Origin: Macrophomina tecta
Taxonomy: Eukaryota; Ascomycota; Dothideomycetes; Botryosphaeriales; Botryosphaeriaceae
Direction of reading: 5' to 3'
DNA: 64,000 bases
Assembly: GCA_024180945.1 (NCBI GenBank)
Contig: JAKSGN010000007.1
Span: forward strand, 1,798,001-1,862,000
Each line of letters starts with the position of its first letter. Position 1 is the stretch's first letter. The position numbers and the translations under genes are program-made. A model generated the notes under the pieces. That model searched no databases. It worked only from the letters and a program-made list of their open reading frames with translations, and was not told where the DNA came from. Shown here in pieces: positions 9,122 through 22,318 of this stretch.

Positions 9122-12100
9122 AGTGGTGCGGAGGAAGGAGAGGAAAAGACACCGGGCTCGGGATGCACACGACAGCGAGAAGACGCCGAGACGAAAGTGG
9201 CGGGGTCAGCATATGTAGGGGCAGCGGAGGCAACGCACAGCACAACGGGTAAATCCAGGGCGAGTCGTGGTGGGGCCGGCGCAGCGGTTCAGCGTTGGAG
9301 ATGCTTATTCCTGGAGTTGGTCTAAAGCAGAGGCTAAGGAAGGCTTCTCCACGTAGGCCGGACGCACAGAACGGATGACCCCTGCTGACGAGAGTTTGCT
9401 AGCCCTCCGAGATGCCATACGTGTCGCCCGAAGGATTGGATTGGCGGAAGGCAGAGAAAGCGAGGTGGTCGGTGGCTGACGCCCGGGCGGGAGGCTCCAT
9501 CATTCGACCCAGCCGCGCGCTGGGCTTCGATACATGCTGACTCTCAAAGCCGGGTTTAGGCGGAGCACGGCGCCAGAAAAGAGCAAAAGAGCGGGCTCGC
9601 CAAGCGGGACGGTGCAGGCGCACGAGGGGGCGATGCTTCACCCGCCCGAAGCTCAGCGAGGGCCCGTGGCAGCGGCGACAGCAGCAACAGGCGGCCAGCG
9701 AGCAGAGTTCTGGGGAGAGCCGCGTGGACTTAGCTCAGAGACAAGGCGCATCAGGGCCGTTTGTGCGGGCGGGCGTGCTCAGGGCTGGCGGGACGGTTAA
9801 GGCTAGCATGGACGGCATTGGAGCTTCTCGAATCAGGGCGCCAAGAGACCAGTCTGGAAGCAGCATGGGCGGACAGGCGGGGGATGTGTGGTGGTGGAAG
9901 CGAGCTGGCTGGTGTTGAGCGGAGGGAGCAGCACGTGGCTCGGCGCCCGCGCACGGACGCTGACTCGCACACCTCATCTCTTCCATTCTCGCTCTCCGTC
10001 TCTCTCTCTCTCTCTTCCTCTCGCAGTCCAACTCCGTCCGTCCGTCCACCTGACCCACCTGCTGCCTCGCTCCACTCTCCGCGTCCGCCGCCACGGTGGC
10101 GGGCTCCTTCTGAAGCAGGTTACAGCCGCAGCCGTCCCATGTTTCACCCTCGAAGCATGTCCCTCGCCGCCGTGCTGCAGCAACGCGGCCCACACCCGCC
10201 TTCTGTTTCAGAGCCTCCACCTGCTTAAACCGCTTCCCTCCTGGAGTTGACTCCGTGAGCTCTGTACGCAGCGAGCGTCTGCTCCGCCGTCCAGATCACC
10301 GCCCCCAGGCCCGCTCCGTCCTTCGCACAGCCCTGCGGCACGCCAATATTGCCGCTCTGAGCCTGATCTCGGTGCTTTGTGCCGCTCGGACGGAGACAGA
10401 CCTCCAGCTTCCTGCACCCTGATGCCGCGTAATCCCGGCCTATCCCAGGCTGTCGATGCCAATTCCCACCCGGGCGGCCCGGTGCGATGCTTACCCGATC
10501 TCCTTGCTCCTCTACCCGGCCCTTCGCTGCCCAAGACGTGCACTGCCATCTACGTAATCAACATCATGTCGATCTCTTGAATCATCTTGGCATCGCCGCA
10601 ACGAAGACATACACGGTAGCAACGCGTTTCCGCTTGGATAAATTCCAAGTTTTGCCGTATTACTGCTGCTGTGGATTGAACTGAGATGAACCGAATCACG
10701 AGCTGGCTTCCGAAGATCAGACCAACCGCGCATTACAAATTATTCGAGCCAGATGCCGGTCACAGTGGGCCGATGGCATCCGTCGCACCACATGCACAGG
10801 ACTCCATGACTTCCCGCTCACCTGCTCGCGACGATCGAACGCTGCATGGACAGTAAGCCGAGCTCTCATGCATCATCTATCTGGTCTGAAATCCCCTTCC
10901 ATCCGACCCACCAGCTGCTGAACAGCCTTCAACAAAGCCTTCGCGGGTTTTACGAGCCTCGATCGCCTATCTCAATAGCTGCCCTGGCTCTGCATATCGC
11001 GCTTCAGAACTCCCCGACACTGTATCACACCCTCGTGTATTTCCCCCGCTGAGACAATACCGTGTTCGTCCAATCTGCCGGCCACTTCCTATTCGACAGT
11101 CGCCTGGCCCCGAATCCTCACCGTTGAAGATCGGAGTATGGTGCAAATTTCCAGGGCGCTGACAGAACTGCATCTGCTCGCAGCCGCACCGCACAGGCTC
11201 CTTACAAATTGTCCAATACTGACTCATGCTCAGCCGCTGCCGAGATATTGGACCAGTCCATCAGGGTCCGTCCGTGTTGTTGCTGCCCAGCATTTCTAGC
11301 TTTGCCGAATTCTGCAGCCACTCCGCAGATGATCTGAGTCAGGCATGACTGTGCGCTCCGGACATAAGTCATCACGGCAATTGGGCCAGGGAACATGATT
11401 CTTGACCAAACAGCTGCGTCTCTTACAGCTACAAGGTGAAAATTGCTCAGGAATAGTGTTTACGGACTTCACCCCGTGAACCGCATGGGAGAACTAAACT
11501 TATCTCGATCAGCAACAGCTTATGAAGCCAAAAGACACAAACAACTCTAAAGTAGAGTCGCCAGCGTATCTGTCGCGAGCTTCTTTGATAAAAGGAGAGT
11601 CAGCATAAGGCACAGCACACCGCCAAATGAAACATTCTCTAGGTCTCGTGGGATCATTTGAGCTCATCTTGATCCTCCGCTGTGAGCATGATTGCGCAAT
11701 TGAGATACGACCACAGCCACGATACAGCTTTACGTCAGCGGCCTCAATCGGTCCTTTTACCCTTTATCAGATGCTTGACCCCTGCTGCGGAGGCATCAAC
11801 TGCGTACTCGCTTCGACTCTTTTTGTTTTTTTTTTTTTTTAAAAAAAAAGATAGTTCAGCTGAACCCGAAAGCGCCGACTCATCTCCTCCTAAATCCAAT
11901 CACCACCTCCTTTACTCGATGATACTTGCTCATCCTCGCATTTTCAATAAATATCCTGGCCACAAGTTTTTAGTTCGGTTTTCGCATCATGCATTCTTCA
12001 TAACTTCTTCTCTCACTTTGGGTTTCTCCCACCTGCTCATTTACGTATTTCTTGCCTCGCTTTCTTCACCATTATCAGACGGCCCTTCGCCACTCATATT

Positions 12101-12902
12101 CCAACACTAAGCCAATCCTGCGGTTCTTCCCCGCTTTCTACATTGCAGACAGCAAAAGACGTTGCCTTCGGTTTCGCAACCTTGAGATCAATATCCCCCA
12201 AATCCGCGACAGCGCTCTCATCATCATTTGCTATTATATTACCACTCTGACTGTGACATCTGAACGACTGCTTAATCTCCCTATGGTCCTGATCAGTCAA
12301 ATAGTGGTATCTCTTGTCCTCCGAGGAACCCAGCGCTGCCAATTTCCAGTACTTTGGGACCATAAGGACCGTACCATCAGCATATCGTAGCAGGCATGGA
12401 GTGTGTTTGCAACAGAAAGGTGAGATTAACGCCTTTTCTTTAGAGTTGTACTACTCAAATACTACTTGATCGAAGCGCTTGCATCAAGACACTATCAAAC
12501 GTCGTCCTGCTGCTGTCTCTCCCAGCTGCCTTTGGAAGTCTAGGCATTGCCCTCCCCGTCTTTTTCAGAAGTAAGACTAAAAAAGACCACACATGCACCT
12601 GCACGCGTGAATAAAAATGGATAAAGGAAAGGAAAAGATAGAAGAGAGTCTACCATTCCCAGACGTTCATGAGACAACCTTTTGGAGCCCCTGTACCCAC
12701 GCACACATAAGAAAAGATAGACATGGCCATCCCCGGTACCCAGGGTATCTTTGACGATTGAAAAGAATAAAGAAATGAGAGAGAAGGGATGGGGAATTAA
12801 AAAAAAAAAAAAAAAAAACACCGCTCATCCGGACCAACATACACGCTCTTTCAAGCGGGCATTGGGCGGCCTCACTCTGTTCATCATCACATCATGAATC
12901 GA
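9122..12902. other. 3.8 kb intergenic between receptor paralogues
   Basis: No convincing gene. The part next to 9121 must hold the promoter of receptor A, and the part next to 12903 the 3' end of receptor B. Notable items are a CT-rich dinucleotide tract near 9995-10025, a T15A9 homopolymer junction at 11826-11849 and an A20 run at 12799-12818. Frames here up to about 160 codons overlap on several strands and are low complexity. Confidence 0.55.
11826..11849. repeat. T15-A9 homopolymer junction
   Basis: Fifteen T residues run directly into nine A residues, forming a palindromic A/T core. It may be a bent or nucleosome-depleted site, or slippage-generated. No retroposed body is visible next to it. 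Confidence 0.8.
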
Positions 12903-14657
12903 TCAGCACGGACTCCCCGACCTCCTCCCCGCGCGCACCTCCACCGTTGTCGTCCCCTTTATCGGCGTCGACGACCCACTACTATCGCTCGATAGCAAAA
13001 ACCCGTCCGCCGGCTCGACCGTCACCTCGACCTTCGTCTCCGCACGCACGCCCATCGTGCCCATACCGGCCAGTATACTATCCGTGCTGCCGCGCGGCGT
13101 GGGGCTGTCGCGCGCTGACGTGCTGGTCGAACGGCGCCGCGTCAGGCGCGCGGTGCTGTGCTCGCCGGCGCTGCTGGACTTCTGCTTGGAGCGTCCCATC
13201 CGCTGCTCTCCGACGAGCACTTTCCCGGACTTGCTGGCCAGGGCGTCCATGTCGATGAAGTTGCTGTCGCGGGCGTCGCGGCCGCCGGTGATGGTGACGG
13301 TGCGGTCGGTCAAGCCGCGCGCGCCCTTGTGGTCGAAGGACGCGATGTCCCAGCCGCCGCCGACGCCATGTTGGCTATGCTGGCCGTATCCGGTGCGGGC
13401 GCCCGACGACGAGGACTGCCCGTTGGCGCCCTTCCGCTGATCGATCTCGTTGGAAACGAGGACGCGGCGGGTGAGGGTGTACAGCAGGGCGTCTACCCAG
13501 CCGCAGCTGGTCATCATGGAGCCGGCGACGCAGTAGTAGATGATGGGCAGGTTCCTGCCGGTCATGGTGGCCATGCGGCCGGCGGCGAGCGGCAGCGTGA
13601 GCAGCACGTAAGTCAGCGGGTACACGACCATGTAGCGCGCCGCCTGCGAGACCTTGACCTGCGTGGCCGATTGCTGCGCCGAAACGATGTTGGCCAGCTG
13701 CTTGCGCAGGTAGATGAAGATGAGGGCGTAGACGATGACGGTGCCGAACTCGATGATGAAGATCCACATGTAGTGCAGCCAGAGCCGCTCCGTTTCGTAC
13801 TTGTCCGAGGCCCAGCACTGCCGACGGGCGTTAGCCTTTTCTTTCCCTTCAGTCCCGGTTTCGCCTCTTCTCGTCCTCACTTGGCTCGTCTCGTTCTTTG
13901 CCGGAGTGGCATAACGCATGAGCAACCACGTGTAGGCTGTCGAAGAATTCCTCCACGGAAGCTTCAAACATCTACACAGCGGTTCTCTGTGTGGCTACAC
14001 TGCACCCGTCCAGTCCTTCTTTCTCCTCATGTTCCATATTTCCCCCCCTCCTCTCCTCAAAAGTCTCTCAAAGAAAATATCACTTACCCAAGCACCCGCG
14101 GCAGTAAAATAATCATTCCCATGCAACGCCGGCCCCATGACCGTCAACAACAACGAAACCACCCAAATAACCACCGTGCCCACCAAAAACACCCTGAAGG
14201 GCAGCTGCCGCCCCTTCACGACGCTGAAAAAGGTGTGCAGCGCGATCGCAAGCACAAACATGCCGCTGGAGATATCGCCGATCTGCACCAGCCACGCCTG
14301 GCCGAAGCAAGCGCTGCTGGGCGCCAGCATCTTGCCCTGGTGGATCCAGTGGAAGGAGATGAGGAAGGACAGCGACTGCTGCAGGTCCGCCAGCAGTAGG
14401 TTGTAGATCAGCAGCACGTACTGGTTGTAGCCGACGTAGCTGCGGTAGTGCTTGCGCCACGAGATCAGCCGGTATGTTATCCACGCCAGCAGCGCCAGCG
14501 TCGCGACCACCGACAGCAGCGCGAAGATGCCGACGGGCCAGAGGCCCAGCCGCAGGTCTGCGGGCAGTGGATCCACGCTGTAGGGCCATGGGAAGTAGGT
14601 TGGTCCGGCCCGTGGGATGAGGTGCGCGGCGGCGGCGGCGGCGGCGGCGGCGGCCAT
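12903..14657 (-). CDS. Seven-helix receptor, Git3/cAMP-receptor-like, paralogue B
   Basis: Exons 14088-14657 and 12903-13817 flank a 270-nt intron (13818-14087, GTAAGT-CAG, phase 0) and give 494 residues. The start at 14657 is followed by ten alanines encoded mostly by GCC repeats; an in-frame ATG further upstream (14870) would add 71 basic residues and looks like leader sequence. Helix 2 has YNLLLADLQQ, outer loop 1 has SACFGQAW, and the second outer loop joins as GAWCWASD across the intron, as in paralogue A. Helix 6 is MVVYPLTYVLLTLPLA and helix 7 ends CGWVDALLYTLTRR. The cytosolic tail (about 200 residues) is rich in Ser, Gly and Arg and probably phosphorylated. Role by family: nutrient or cAMP-type sensing at the plasma membrane through heterotrimeric G protein. 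The intron is five times longer than in paralogue A. Confidence 0.75.
14628..14654 (-). repeat. (GCC)9 trinucleotide repeat encoding poly-Ala
   Basis: Nine GGC units on the plus strand (GCC on the coding strand) directly follow the start codon of receptor B; a tenth alanine comes from GCG. Such repeats vary in length between strains and would change only the extracellular N-terminus. Confidence 0.85.
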
Positions 14658-17079
14658 TGGGTCGGTGATGGTTTTGTGTTTTAACTGTTTTTTTTTCCTT
14701 GTCCGGCGGGGAGCGTAGGAATTGTTTCGTCCTGAGCGAGGGCCGAGGCTGGGTTTGATATCGATATCGTGGGTGGAGAACGTGGTTACACGGATGCGGT
14801 GGCGCGCGCGTCTCGACGACGTACAGGCGCACTGCTTGGGCCTTGGGCTGGTTTTCTTTTTTGGAAGCAAGGTCGGCGCGCTATATCCCTAGGCACATGT
14901 CGGTTGGTGTGCTTGTGTTCCCTTGAGCGGTCCCTTGCTTCTCCGCGTCCTGGCTCCTTTTTTTTTTCGTCTCTGTCGTCGAAGTGGGATTCCGGGAGGC
15001 TTTTTTGGGAGGCGGAGGGGAAAAAGAAAGAATGGAGAGAGGATGAGGTGCGGATAAGGCTCGCTGGGCAGCCGCGGTAAAGGAATGTTAGTGGGCTGAG
15101 CAGGGAATGGTGGTAAGTGAGGTATGATTCGAGGCACACGGCGACTCAAGATCCCAGGGAACGAGACTTATTCAAAAGTGGCAGCGGAAGAACCGCCTTT
15201 TTTTTTTTGGGGGACTCGGTAAGTGCTTTTTGTCGGTCTTCAACAAATCCATGCCAGGGCCTCATGGGGCGGGGCGACGGGCATAGTGGGCAGTCCAAAG
15301 GCAGCGGGGGCAGGAAAGAGCAGTAATTAGCACAGCATCAGTGCGGCGAGCGCGGGATGGGGGCGGGAACAAATGACAGTAGCGTGGGCAGATCAAACGG
15401 ATGGGCACTGTTGGACGATCTGCTCGACGGAACCCGGTAATTCTGCTCCTGCTGCTTGCCGCACAATGAACCCCCTCTCGGCGACTACGGTTAGGATATT
15501 AGCCCTGGCCTGTCACCATCCGCCACCCCGCCGGCGGGTCAACCCTTTGGGAAGCGTGAGGGAGGATGGCGCCCCGGCGGTCTGGAGGCCAGAGCACGCG
15601 ATCAACTTTTCCGACGTCCATCATAGTGGCTACCGCGGGAAGGCTAGGACAGGGAGGGTCGCTATTGGCTGCAGGTTTTGTGGGCTGTGCCTGGAGCCCT
15701 GACGACGGGGCGTGGAAGACCGGGGTTCGTTGCGGTGCCTGGCTAAATGGCACTGCCGACAGTTGCTGAAGGATGATGGCTGGGATGGCTACCTGACGAT
15801 ACAACACCGGAGCTTCCACATACCCAGATTCACTGTAGTGCCATCGCCAATGCTGTGTTATTCCAGCCGAAGTGCGGCGCAAGAGGCGCACGATGGGGCG
15901 GCTGGCGGCGCAATGTCCGCGGGCTGCAGGTCGCAGCAGCCGGGTGTCTCGCTTGGGACAGTCCAGATGCCCAGCCCCTCGTTCTGCAGGGGGAGTGTGG
16001 CACACACGTGGAGTCTGCTACGTAAACAACTGCGCGGATTGATTGCTCCAGGTCGTCGATGATGAGTTGCGCGGGTCAAAGAGCCCGGGCCGCCGGGACT
16101 CGCTCAGTCCATCGTCCTGGCGGGCCTCGTAAATTGATCCGCGCCCCAGGGCTTGGAGATGGGATGCGTCTCGGCGCGTAGCCGTTGTGGTGCGGTGCGC
16201 CGGTGATCATCAAGGGGGTTGCTGCAACCTGCGCAGCTGAGCCCAGAAAAGGCCGAGGCACCATCTGGCAGACGGCGTCAAAACAGGCTCGTGGACAAAA
16301 AGTGCGCGAACCTGGGTGGCCGCGTCGGCCGCTGTCTGAAGTCCGTCTGCAGGCCGGGAGTGATCTTTCGCGGCAGGGGAAACGCGGCGCGCAGCGCTTT
16401 GCGACGCCCGGTGGAGACTTGGACAAGACGTCAAGAGCTGCACAAGAAAATGCTTGTCGCTCGTCTTCGCCTCGTGTCAACTGACTCGCTAACTTGTCGA
16501 GCACAGGACAGCGCTATAAAACGGCGTCGCTTCGCTGGCACATGGTCCTTTTCCTCCCTCGCGCTCATCACAGCCGTGGCCGACAAACCCGGTAGGGCGT
16601 TTCTCTAGTAGGCATTAGATCTGACAGCGGCATAACGCATTCAGATGGTATCATTGCTAGCGGCGCCCATCTCTATCCCATCATTGCCCAAACCTATCAA
16701 TCTTGCTGTTCACTGCCAGTAGAGGAAATGTGTTTCCTCTTCGCCATTTACTTTTTCATGCAAGGATAGGCCTGTCGTGCCAGAAAACCGCCGAGCAGTT
16801 GTTCATGCAAAAGGAACCGACGCTCCTGGTTCTCTGAGCAGCGTCCTCACCGTCATCGTCGCCACTGCTGATGCCCGTTTCAGACTTTCGGGCATATGCC
16901 ACTATCGAGCAGGAGACTTCCGCCGGCGTTGGACCAGGAACAGTTGTGAGACTGGGGCGTTCTGCCAAGTGTACGGCCTCTTGCCTCGACATCAGGCCCT
17001 TTGCGGGGTAGACCAGCAGCGCCGCCCGTGCCGCTGCGGCGGAGGCGGTATAGTGCCCGGGAATAGCGTCAGGGAGCAC

Positions 17080-17080
17080 C

Positions 17081-17114
<34 letters not shown>

Positions 17115-17126
17115 TTTTTTTTTTTT
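17080..17126. repeat. (CT)n followed by T21
   Basis: About twelve CT units pass into a run of about 21 T residues. It is a polypyrimidine microsatellite in the gene-free interval and matches no splice context. Confidence 0.85.
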
Positions 17127-19604
17127 CTTTTCTATTGATTTCTTTCGCCCGTCCTTCTAGACTTCGTGCATGCCAAGCCACCCGGTTGATTCCTTATTTT
17201 ACCGCCTTACGGTCAGGTCAAGCTTTATGGGGTAAGGAGGCTTGCGTCGACACCAGACAAAGCTACTGCAGGCACTGCACAGGGCGCAGGGCTACAAAAG
17301 CAGACACAGCAAAACGTCCGCAGCCCAAGAGAGATCTCGATGCTACAGTATCCTCTCTGGCTGCTGCTTCACTATAGGGGTACTCCCGTCGGACATGCCG
17401 ACCACTGTAATCCCCGGCTTGGCGTCAGACCTCACGCACCATCAGTCCTCAGCCAATGGCTTTTCGTACATGCAGAGGGGCCAACGATTCGACCTCGCAA
17501 GGGGCAGCCAAATTTGCCATGCGGCGCAGCAGGGCTGCACATCAACACCCTCTCTATCTCTCGCTCGCTTCCTTGTGCTCGGGACCCACTGCGCTACTGA
17601 CGAACCTTTTCTTTTCGGCGAGATGATCCTCAACGCAGCAGCAAGTTTTCCCTGTCTTCGACAGAAGGCAGCGCAAGGATTCGCAAGGAGGTCCCCACTT
17701 TCGGCATTCAGGCCTGAACTTCCACCCGCATCACGACCCCCTGTCTGGTTGCCGTTGCGCTGGGGTCCAGGAACAAAAAAGACCCACCACCTGTCTTGCT
17801 TCGCCTTAAGCGAGAAACGGAAGCTGGCCCGCAGCTTTTTAGTCACTTCTCCGACTTGCGCGTCCCTTTCGCGTCCATCTTTGCTACCGCGCAACGGGAT
17901 GGTATCCATTTTTCTTAACAGGCGGGAGCGGACAGTGGAGTCGTGGTTGCAAAGTGGAGCAGATCTTCGTCCAGCAAGCTTTTTTTTTCTCTCCAGTTGC
18001 TCTTCCGTTGCGCCACTGCACTTGGCGTGGAGTAGGGAATGGAAAAAAAAAAATCAGAAAGGAGACGTTGCGCCGCATGGCCTGTCTCCCAGGAACCCTG
18101 CAGGAAGCCATGGCTTTTACTAACGTGCCTTTACGCAAGCGTGCAATCAGCATGCTCCAGCGGCGCTGCAAGGCTTGACATTGGTCTTTCCCAGTACCTC
18201 GGTCGCCCTGCCCTACGTGCAGTCTGGAATCATCTTTGCTGGTGCTTCATGATGACGGGAGTGACAGATCCACTCAGGGTGGCCCACTATTCCTAATCAA
18301 TTCGAAGAAGCAACAAGATGATTGGAGCACTCCACAACTGATGAATCTCCAACGTGGGTCCTCACCTCGAGCTTCTGTAAGCCTTCACCGGTCCATCTGC
18401 CATGAGGCTGAGGCTGTGCAACGCTCAGTGTCCTGCCCTCTGCCTTCTGAGCCCGCAGTGTCGTGATCATTGCTATTCCGATGCCGTCGAAATGTCCTCT
18501 CGGTCGGCTTCATCCACCGCCTCGGCCCTTCCAACAGGACCGGCGTGCCGCCAGAATCCTTTCATTCGGGTACTCGGCACGCTAATGTCTACCAGAGTTA
18601 AGAGTTAATCGGCCACCGGTGAACGGAAAGGCCGACGCGGCGCGCCGTCCAATAGACGCAGCAGCGCGAACCACATTTCCTTATTCCCGCGCTCCCTGAA
18701 ACGATATCGACTCACCAATTGAACAATAGTATACCCCATAGCGTACGAGACAACGGTGTGTCCCACGCGGCTGCACTCGGAAGTACCCTCCGAGCCTCAT
18801 TGCCGTCGGAAGCCGCACTCTTCAGATCATGCAGGCAGCCGTTATCTCGCAACTGACCTGACTATCCGACATGGATGGGGGGGAACAGGAGCGCCTCATA
18901 CAAGCATGTAGTCACCTTTTGAGTCGCCTGAGTCGCGATAGCCCAGTCAAACCCCGGATTGCAACCTTAGGCACTTCTGCTGCAAATTCGTCCGTTGCCC
19001 TGGAACAGCATGCGTCTGATACGCGAATACCACAAACCGTCTGGACAGCGGCATGTCCCTATCAGCCGCATCCTCTGCCGCCCTATCGCGCATTTCCCTC
19101 CGCGGACATAATCGCGCCCAGTCAGTGCCGGTGTCGGAGATACTCCGATCCTTCCGGAAAGGGGATATTTAACGGAAAACGCACTATTGGCCGTTAGACT
19201 GGGAAGAAAGAGACGTACGGGCGACAGCTTGACAACAGCTTCACTGCCCTCCTGCGCCCTGCTTTTCACAAGCTTCTTCGACAACTCCCTGCCCTCCCCC
19301 TCACGTCTTTACCCCATCCGGACGGCCATGTCGATCACTATCGCATTAAGAGCGCTATAGGATCCCGTTCCTTGCGCATATGCGTACCCTCCACGCAGGT
19401 CCCTTGGAAAATGAAATTATCTTACTTCGGCGCGATTTTCTTTTCCTTCATGTCCTTTTTTGCTTTTTCTCCTTCCACGTGGTGGCTTGGGTGACGTCTT
19501 TTCAGTACAGATATCGAACGCATAGACCAGGAGATCATCGCCACTGCTGCTGATCCGTAGCGTATAGCGCGCTAGATCAGAAGCCTCGCAGCATTGTCTT
19601 CAAA

Positions 19605-19749
19605 ATGGCCTTCCTAGGCCGCTGTCAGCGGACGAAGAATCTGGATCTGCGTAAGTCGCCCCTCCTTGTCTGCAATCACATTAACTGCTTTCGTCAAACC
19701 AGGCTTCCTGCTTCCCTCGCGCCCATCCACCTGTTCCATCCACTTCTGA
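19605..19749 (+). other. Possible tiny spliced ORF, 30 codons
   Basis: ATG at 19605 opens MAFLGRCQRTKNLDL. It is interrupted at 19651 by a textbook fungal intron (GTAAGT donor, ATTAAC branch, CCAG acceptor at 19702, 52 nt, phase 1), and then continues to TGA at 19747-19749. The product would be only 30 residues with no known relative. The intron quality suggests real transcription on the plus strand, but the peptide may be an upstream ORF of an unseen transcript or chance. Confidence 0.25.
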
Positions 19750-22318
19750 GCCACGCTCATTGCTCTGTTCTATCCGCCGTTGAAATTCCAGAGAGGGAAT
19801 AAACGACCCATCGCCAGATGGTTCGTCGTCCCATCAAGCTCATCCCCCCTTTCCCCGCTGGGATCTCGCTTCGCCCGCCCGCCCACTCTTCCGATTAGCG
19901 GGTAGAGCAGATCCTCCACGATGGAGATCCGCGGAGGCAAGAAGACGGAGGAAAGATCTCGAGTCGATCCACCGTGCTCCCGCCTTCTAGTTGAAGGGAG
20001 CTGTCAGGGGACCTTTGGTCGGACATGATTTTCTTGCGTAAGAGAAGTCATTGGGCGGAAATGGTGGGCTATGGGGCCGTGAGTGACCGTGGGTTCGGGG
20101 ATGGTTCGGAGGTGCGTGTGGAGTGGGTCACCATCGTCGGAGCAGGTCTTCCGAATGAGGGAGCAGTGGCGGAATACGTGGCCACTCGGACGAGTTTGGC
20201 GTCTCAGGAGCCTTGGTGAGTTTTGTGATGTCTCTGTTGCTTGGGTTTGACGTGGTGATATCTTTGCAGGCGGAGGAGAGTTTGGAGGTCCACCTGGGAT
20301 GGGAACACCTCTTCATTGTTGCGGGACATTGACCTCAGAAATAGTCTATTTCTCATGGCTCGTCATTCATTTGCACATATGAGTTTGGTTTCCGAATCAT
20401 TGCAATATGCCTCACAAGCGGAGTTGAAGTATGCATGGGGACGTGAATTTCCAGAAAGCATGGCAACATTTACGTCCGGGCGCATACTTCAATTCCTCAC
20501 GCACGTCTGCGCCTGCAGTTGTAACAATTTCGGGCCAGCCGCGAAGAGTACTACTTGATCGAGCACGTTTGCCTTACTTCGCGTGATTACGAGGGGCCTG
20601 GGGTGGGGACGATGATCTTCCGGTAAGTAAGCGTTGGTGGAAGATCGCGGCGCTGCAATATCAGAACGATGCCCCGTGTCAATATTGGGCAAATATACTA
20701 CTATATCAGATTATGAGGCTTATGAGCACATTCAACCTGGAGGGCTTGGCCTTTGACGTATAATTGGAAGTGGGATCCCAGCACTATTGGAAGGGGCCCC
20801 CTTCAATGCCAGCTGGAAGTTTTCTTTTTCTCTTTTCTTACATGCCTTTGAGGATTATAATGAGCAGATTCAGGAGATTGTTTTATCATGATTGCAAGAG
20901 AGGATCGTATAGCCCCATCCTATTTAATTCTCTGGCTGACAGGCCAGATGGCCTGTTGCCATACCCAACCAACTCCTTCGTTCCATGACAAGCCCGTTTG
21001 CCGCTCGTAGAAATCCCGTCTCAAACTCAAACGAATTCCGATTCCGGCCTTATTTATAAGTAAGTACAAAGAGTTCAGCCACGCAGATCGACTGATCTCT
21101 TGAGCTCTACTAGGGGAAGCGTTTTTGCGGTCGCGACCAAGGATACGCTTAGAAAGTTGAAGTAGTCACTCAGACGTAAACACAGTGACACTTCCCTGGA
21201 TACTTACATCCCAGTGAATGCTCGAAATTCCCACGCGTACATTTATCCGTGTGCTGAAGTAAGGAAGCTCCGACAAGTTCATCTCGGCAAAGGTATGAGT
21301 TTTGCAGGGAAGGTGCTATCGTGGAGCCTGTCTTTGTGTAAGGGGCAATGACATAGTGCAGCCGTCGGAATCGGTATCTCAAGCTCCCTTGTTATCCACA
21401 CTCACCCCGCATCTCATGACAGTTCAAGCAGGATCATCTTGTGGTCATGATTGTTTGCTTAGTGATCCCAGGCCGGCGAGAGCTTTGGTGTTGATCTCTT
21501 CGCGTCAACAAGGGGACTAATTCGAGCTTTGATGCAGCTTTACACATCTTCTTGCCTCAATTATAATTGCTCGGAGGGGTTCGTGTACACAAAAGAACGA
21601 TGTAATGAGTGTGAGTTTGAATTGCCGTTGCTTTCTGCTATGTGATAATCGCCTAACCGACTCAAAAATTTAGATAGGGACTCTTCTGGTGAACAGAAGG
21701 ACGTAGCTCCGCAGGTGTATTAACTAGTTGACCTATCTAAGCTTTTGAGACTTTATCATAGCGAGGAAGCTCGATACGGGTCAGGCAGGAGTCATCCGAA
21801 TGCACATTCAATCAGTCTTCTCGGACATTTGTGTTTGGACTACTGCTTGGCTGTACACATACGGTTGTGATCAAGGGCATGGTATTTCGGGGCAGGTTTC
21901 AAAGCGATTGACTTTACCGCCATCGATATCATGCTGCATCCCGGGGCACAGCTCCATGAAGTTTCAATTTTCTTTTCCACTGAAATCATGCTTCATACAG
22001 GCTGTAGCCTCTTCCATCGCTGCCATTACCACTCCATCACTCATCGTACAAGCTCATGATATATGGTCATATAAGAATGCGACGCACTGGTACACCGTCC
22101 ACCAACTGCACGAACTAAAGAACGAGAGTCAGATAACCACCCATCTACATCCTTGCCTGACGCCATCTAAGTGTGCAGCCCTTTTATTGCCTTCTCTGCA
22201 GGTCTAGTTTCCTCCCAAGCAACATCCGCCCAGCCTCGACCCACCACCCACTGCTTTGCTTAATTTTATCCTCTCAAAACCTCATCCATCCGCCTCCATT
22301 CCCCTTCCCCACCCCCGC

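Larger units (their letters stand above)
14658..22318. other. 7.7 kb interval without a recognisable gene
   Basis: This is the longest gene-free stretch. Base composition is ordinary (not AT-rich), and I see no transposon ends or RIP-like decay. The longest frame, 17242-18123 plus (293 codons), lacks any motif and contains low-complexity Ser/Arg/Phe stretches, so chance is likely. Near 14658 it must include the receptor B promoter. It also contains a (CT)n-T21 tract (about 17080-17126) and one well-formed intron in a tiny reading frame (19605-19749). It may hold long untranslated leaders, noncoding RNA, or rapidly evolving genes I cannot recognise. Confidence 0.5.

Noticed and set aside
13158..14399. 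413-codon plus-strand ORF
   Set aside because: Antisense to receptor B and crosses its intron; no signature.
17242..18123. 293-codon ORF on the plus strand in the gene-free interval
   Set aside because: No domain, low-complexity composition and overlapping frames on the other strand; its length is plausible by chance at this GC content.
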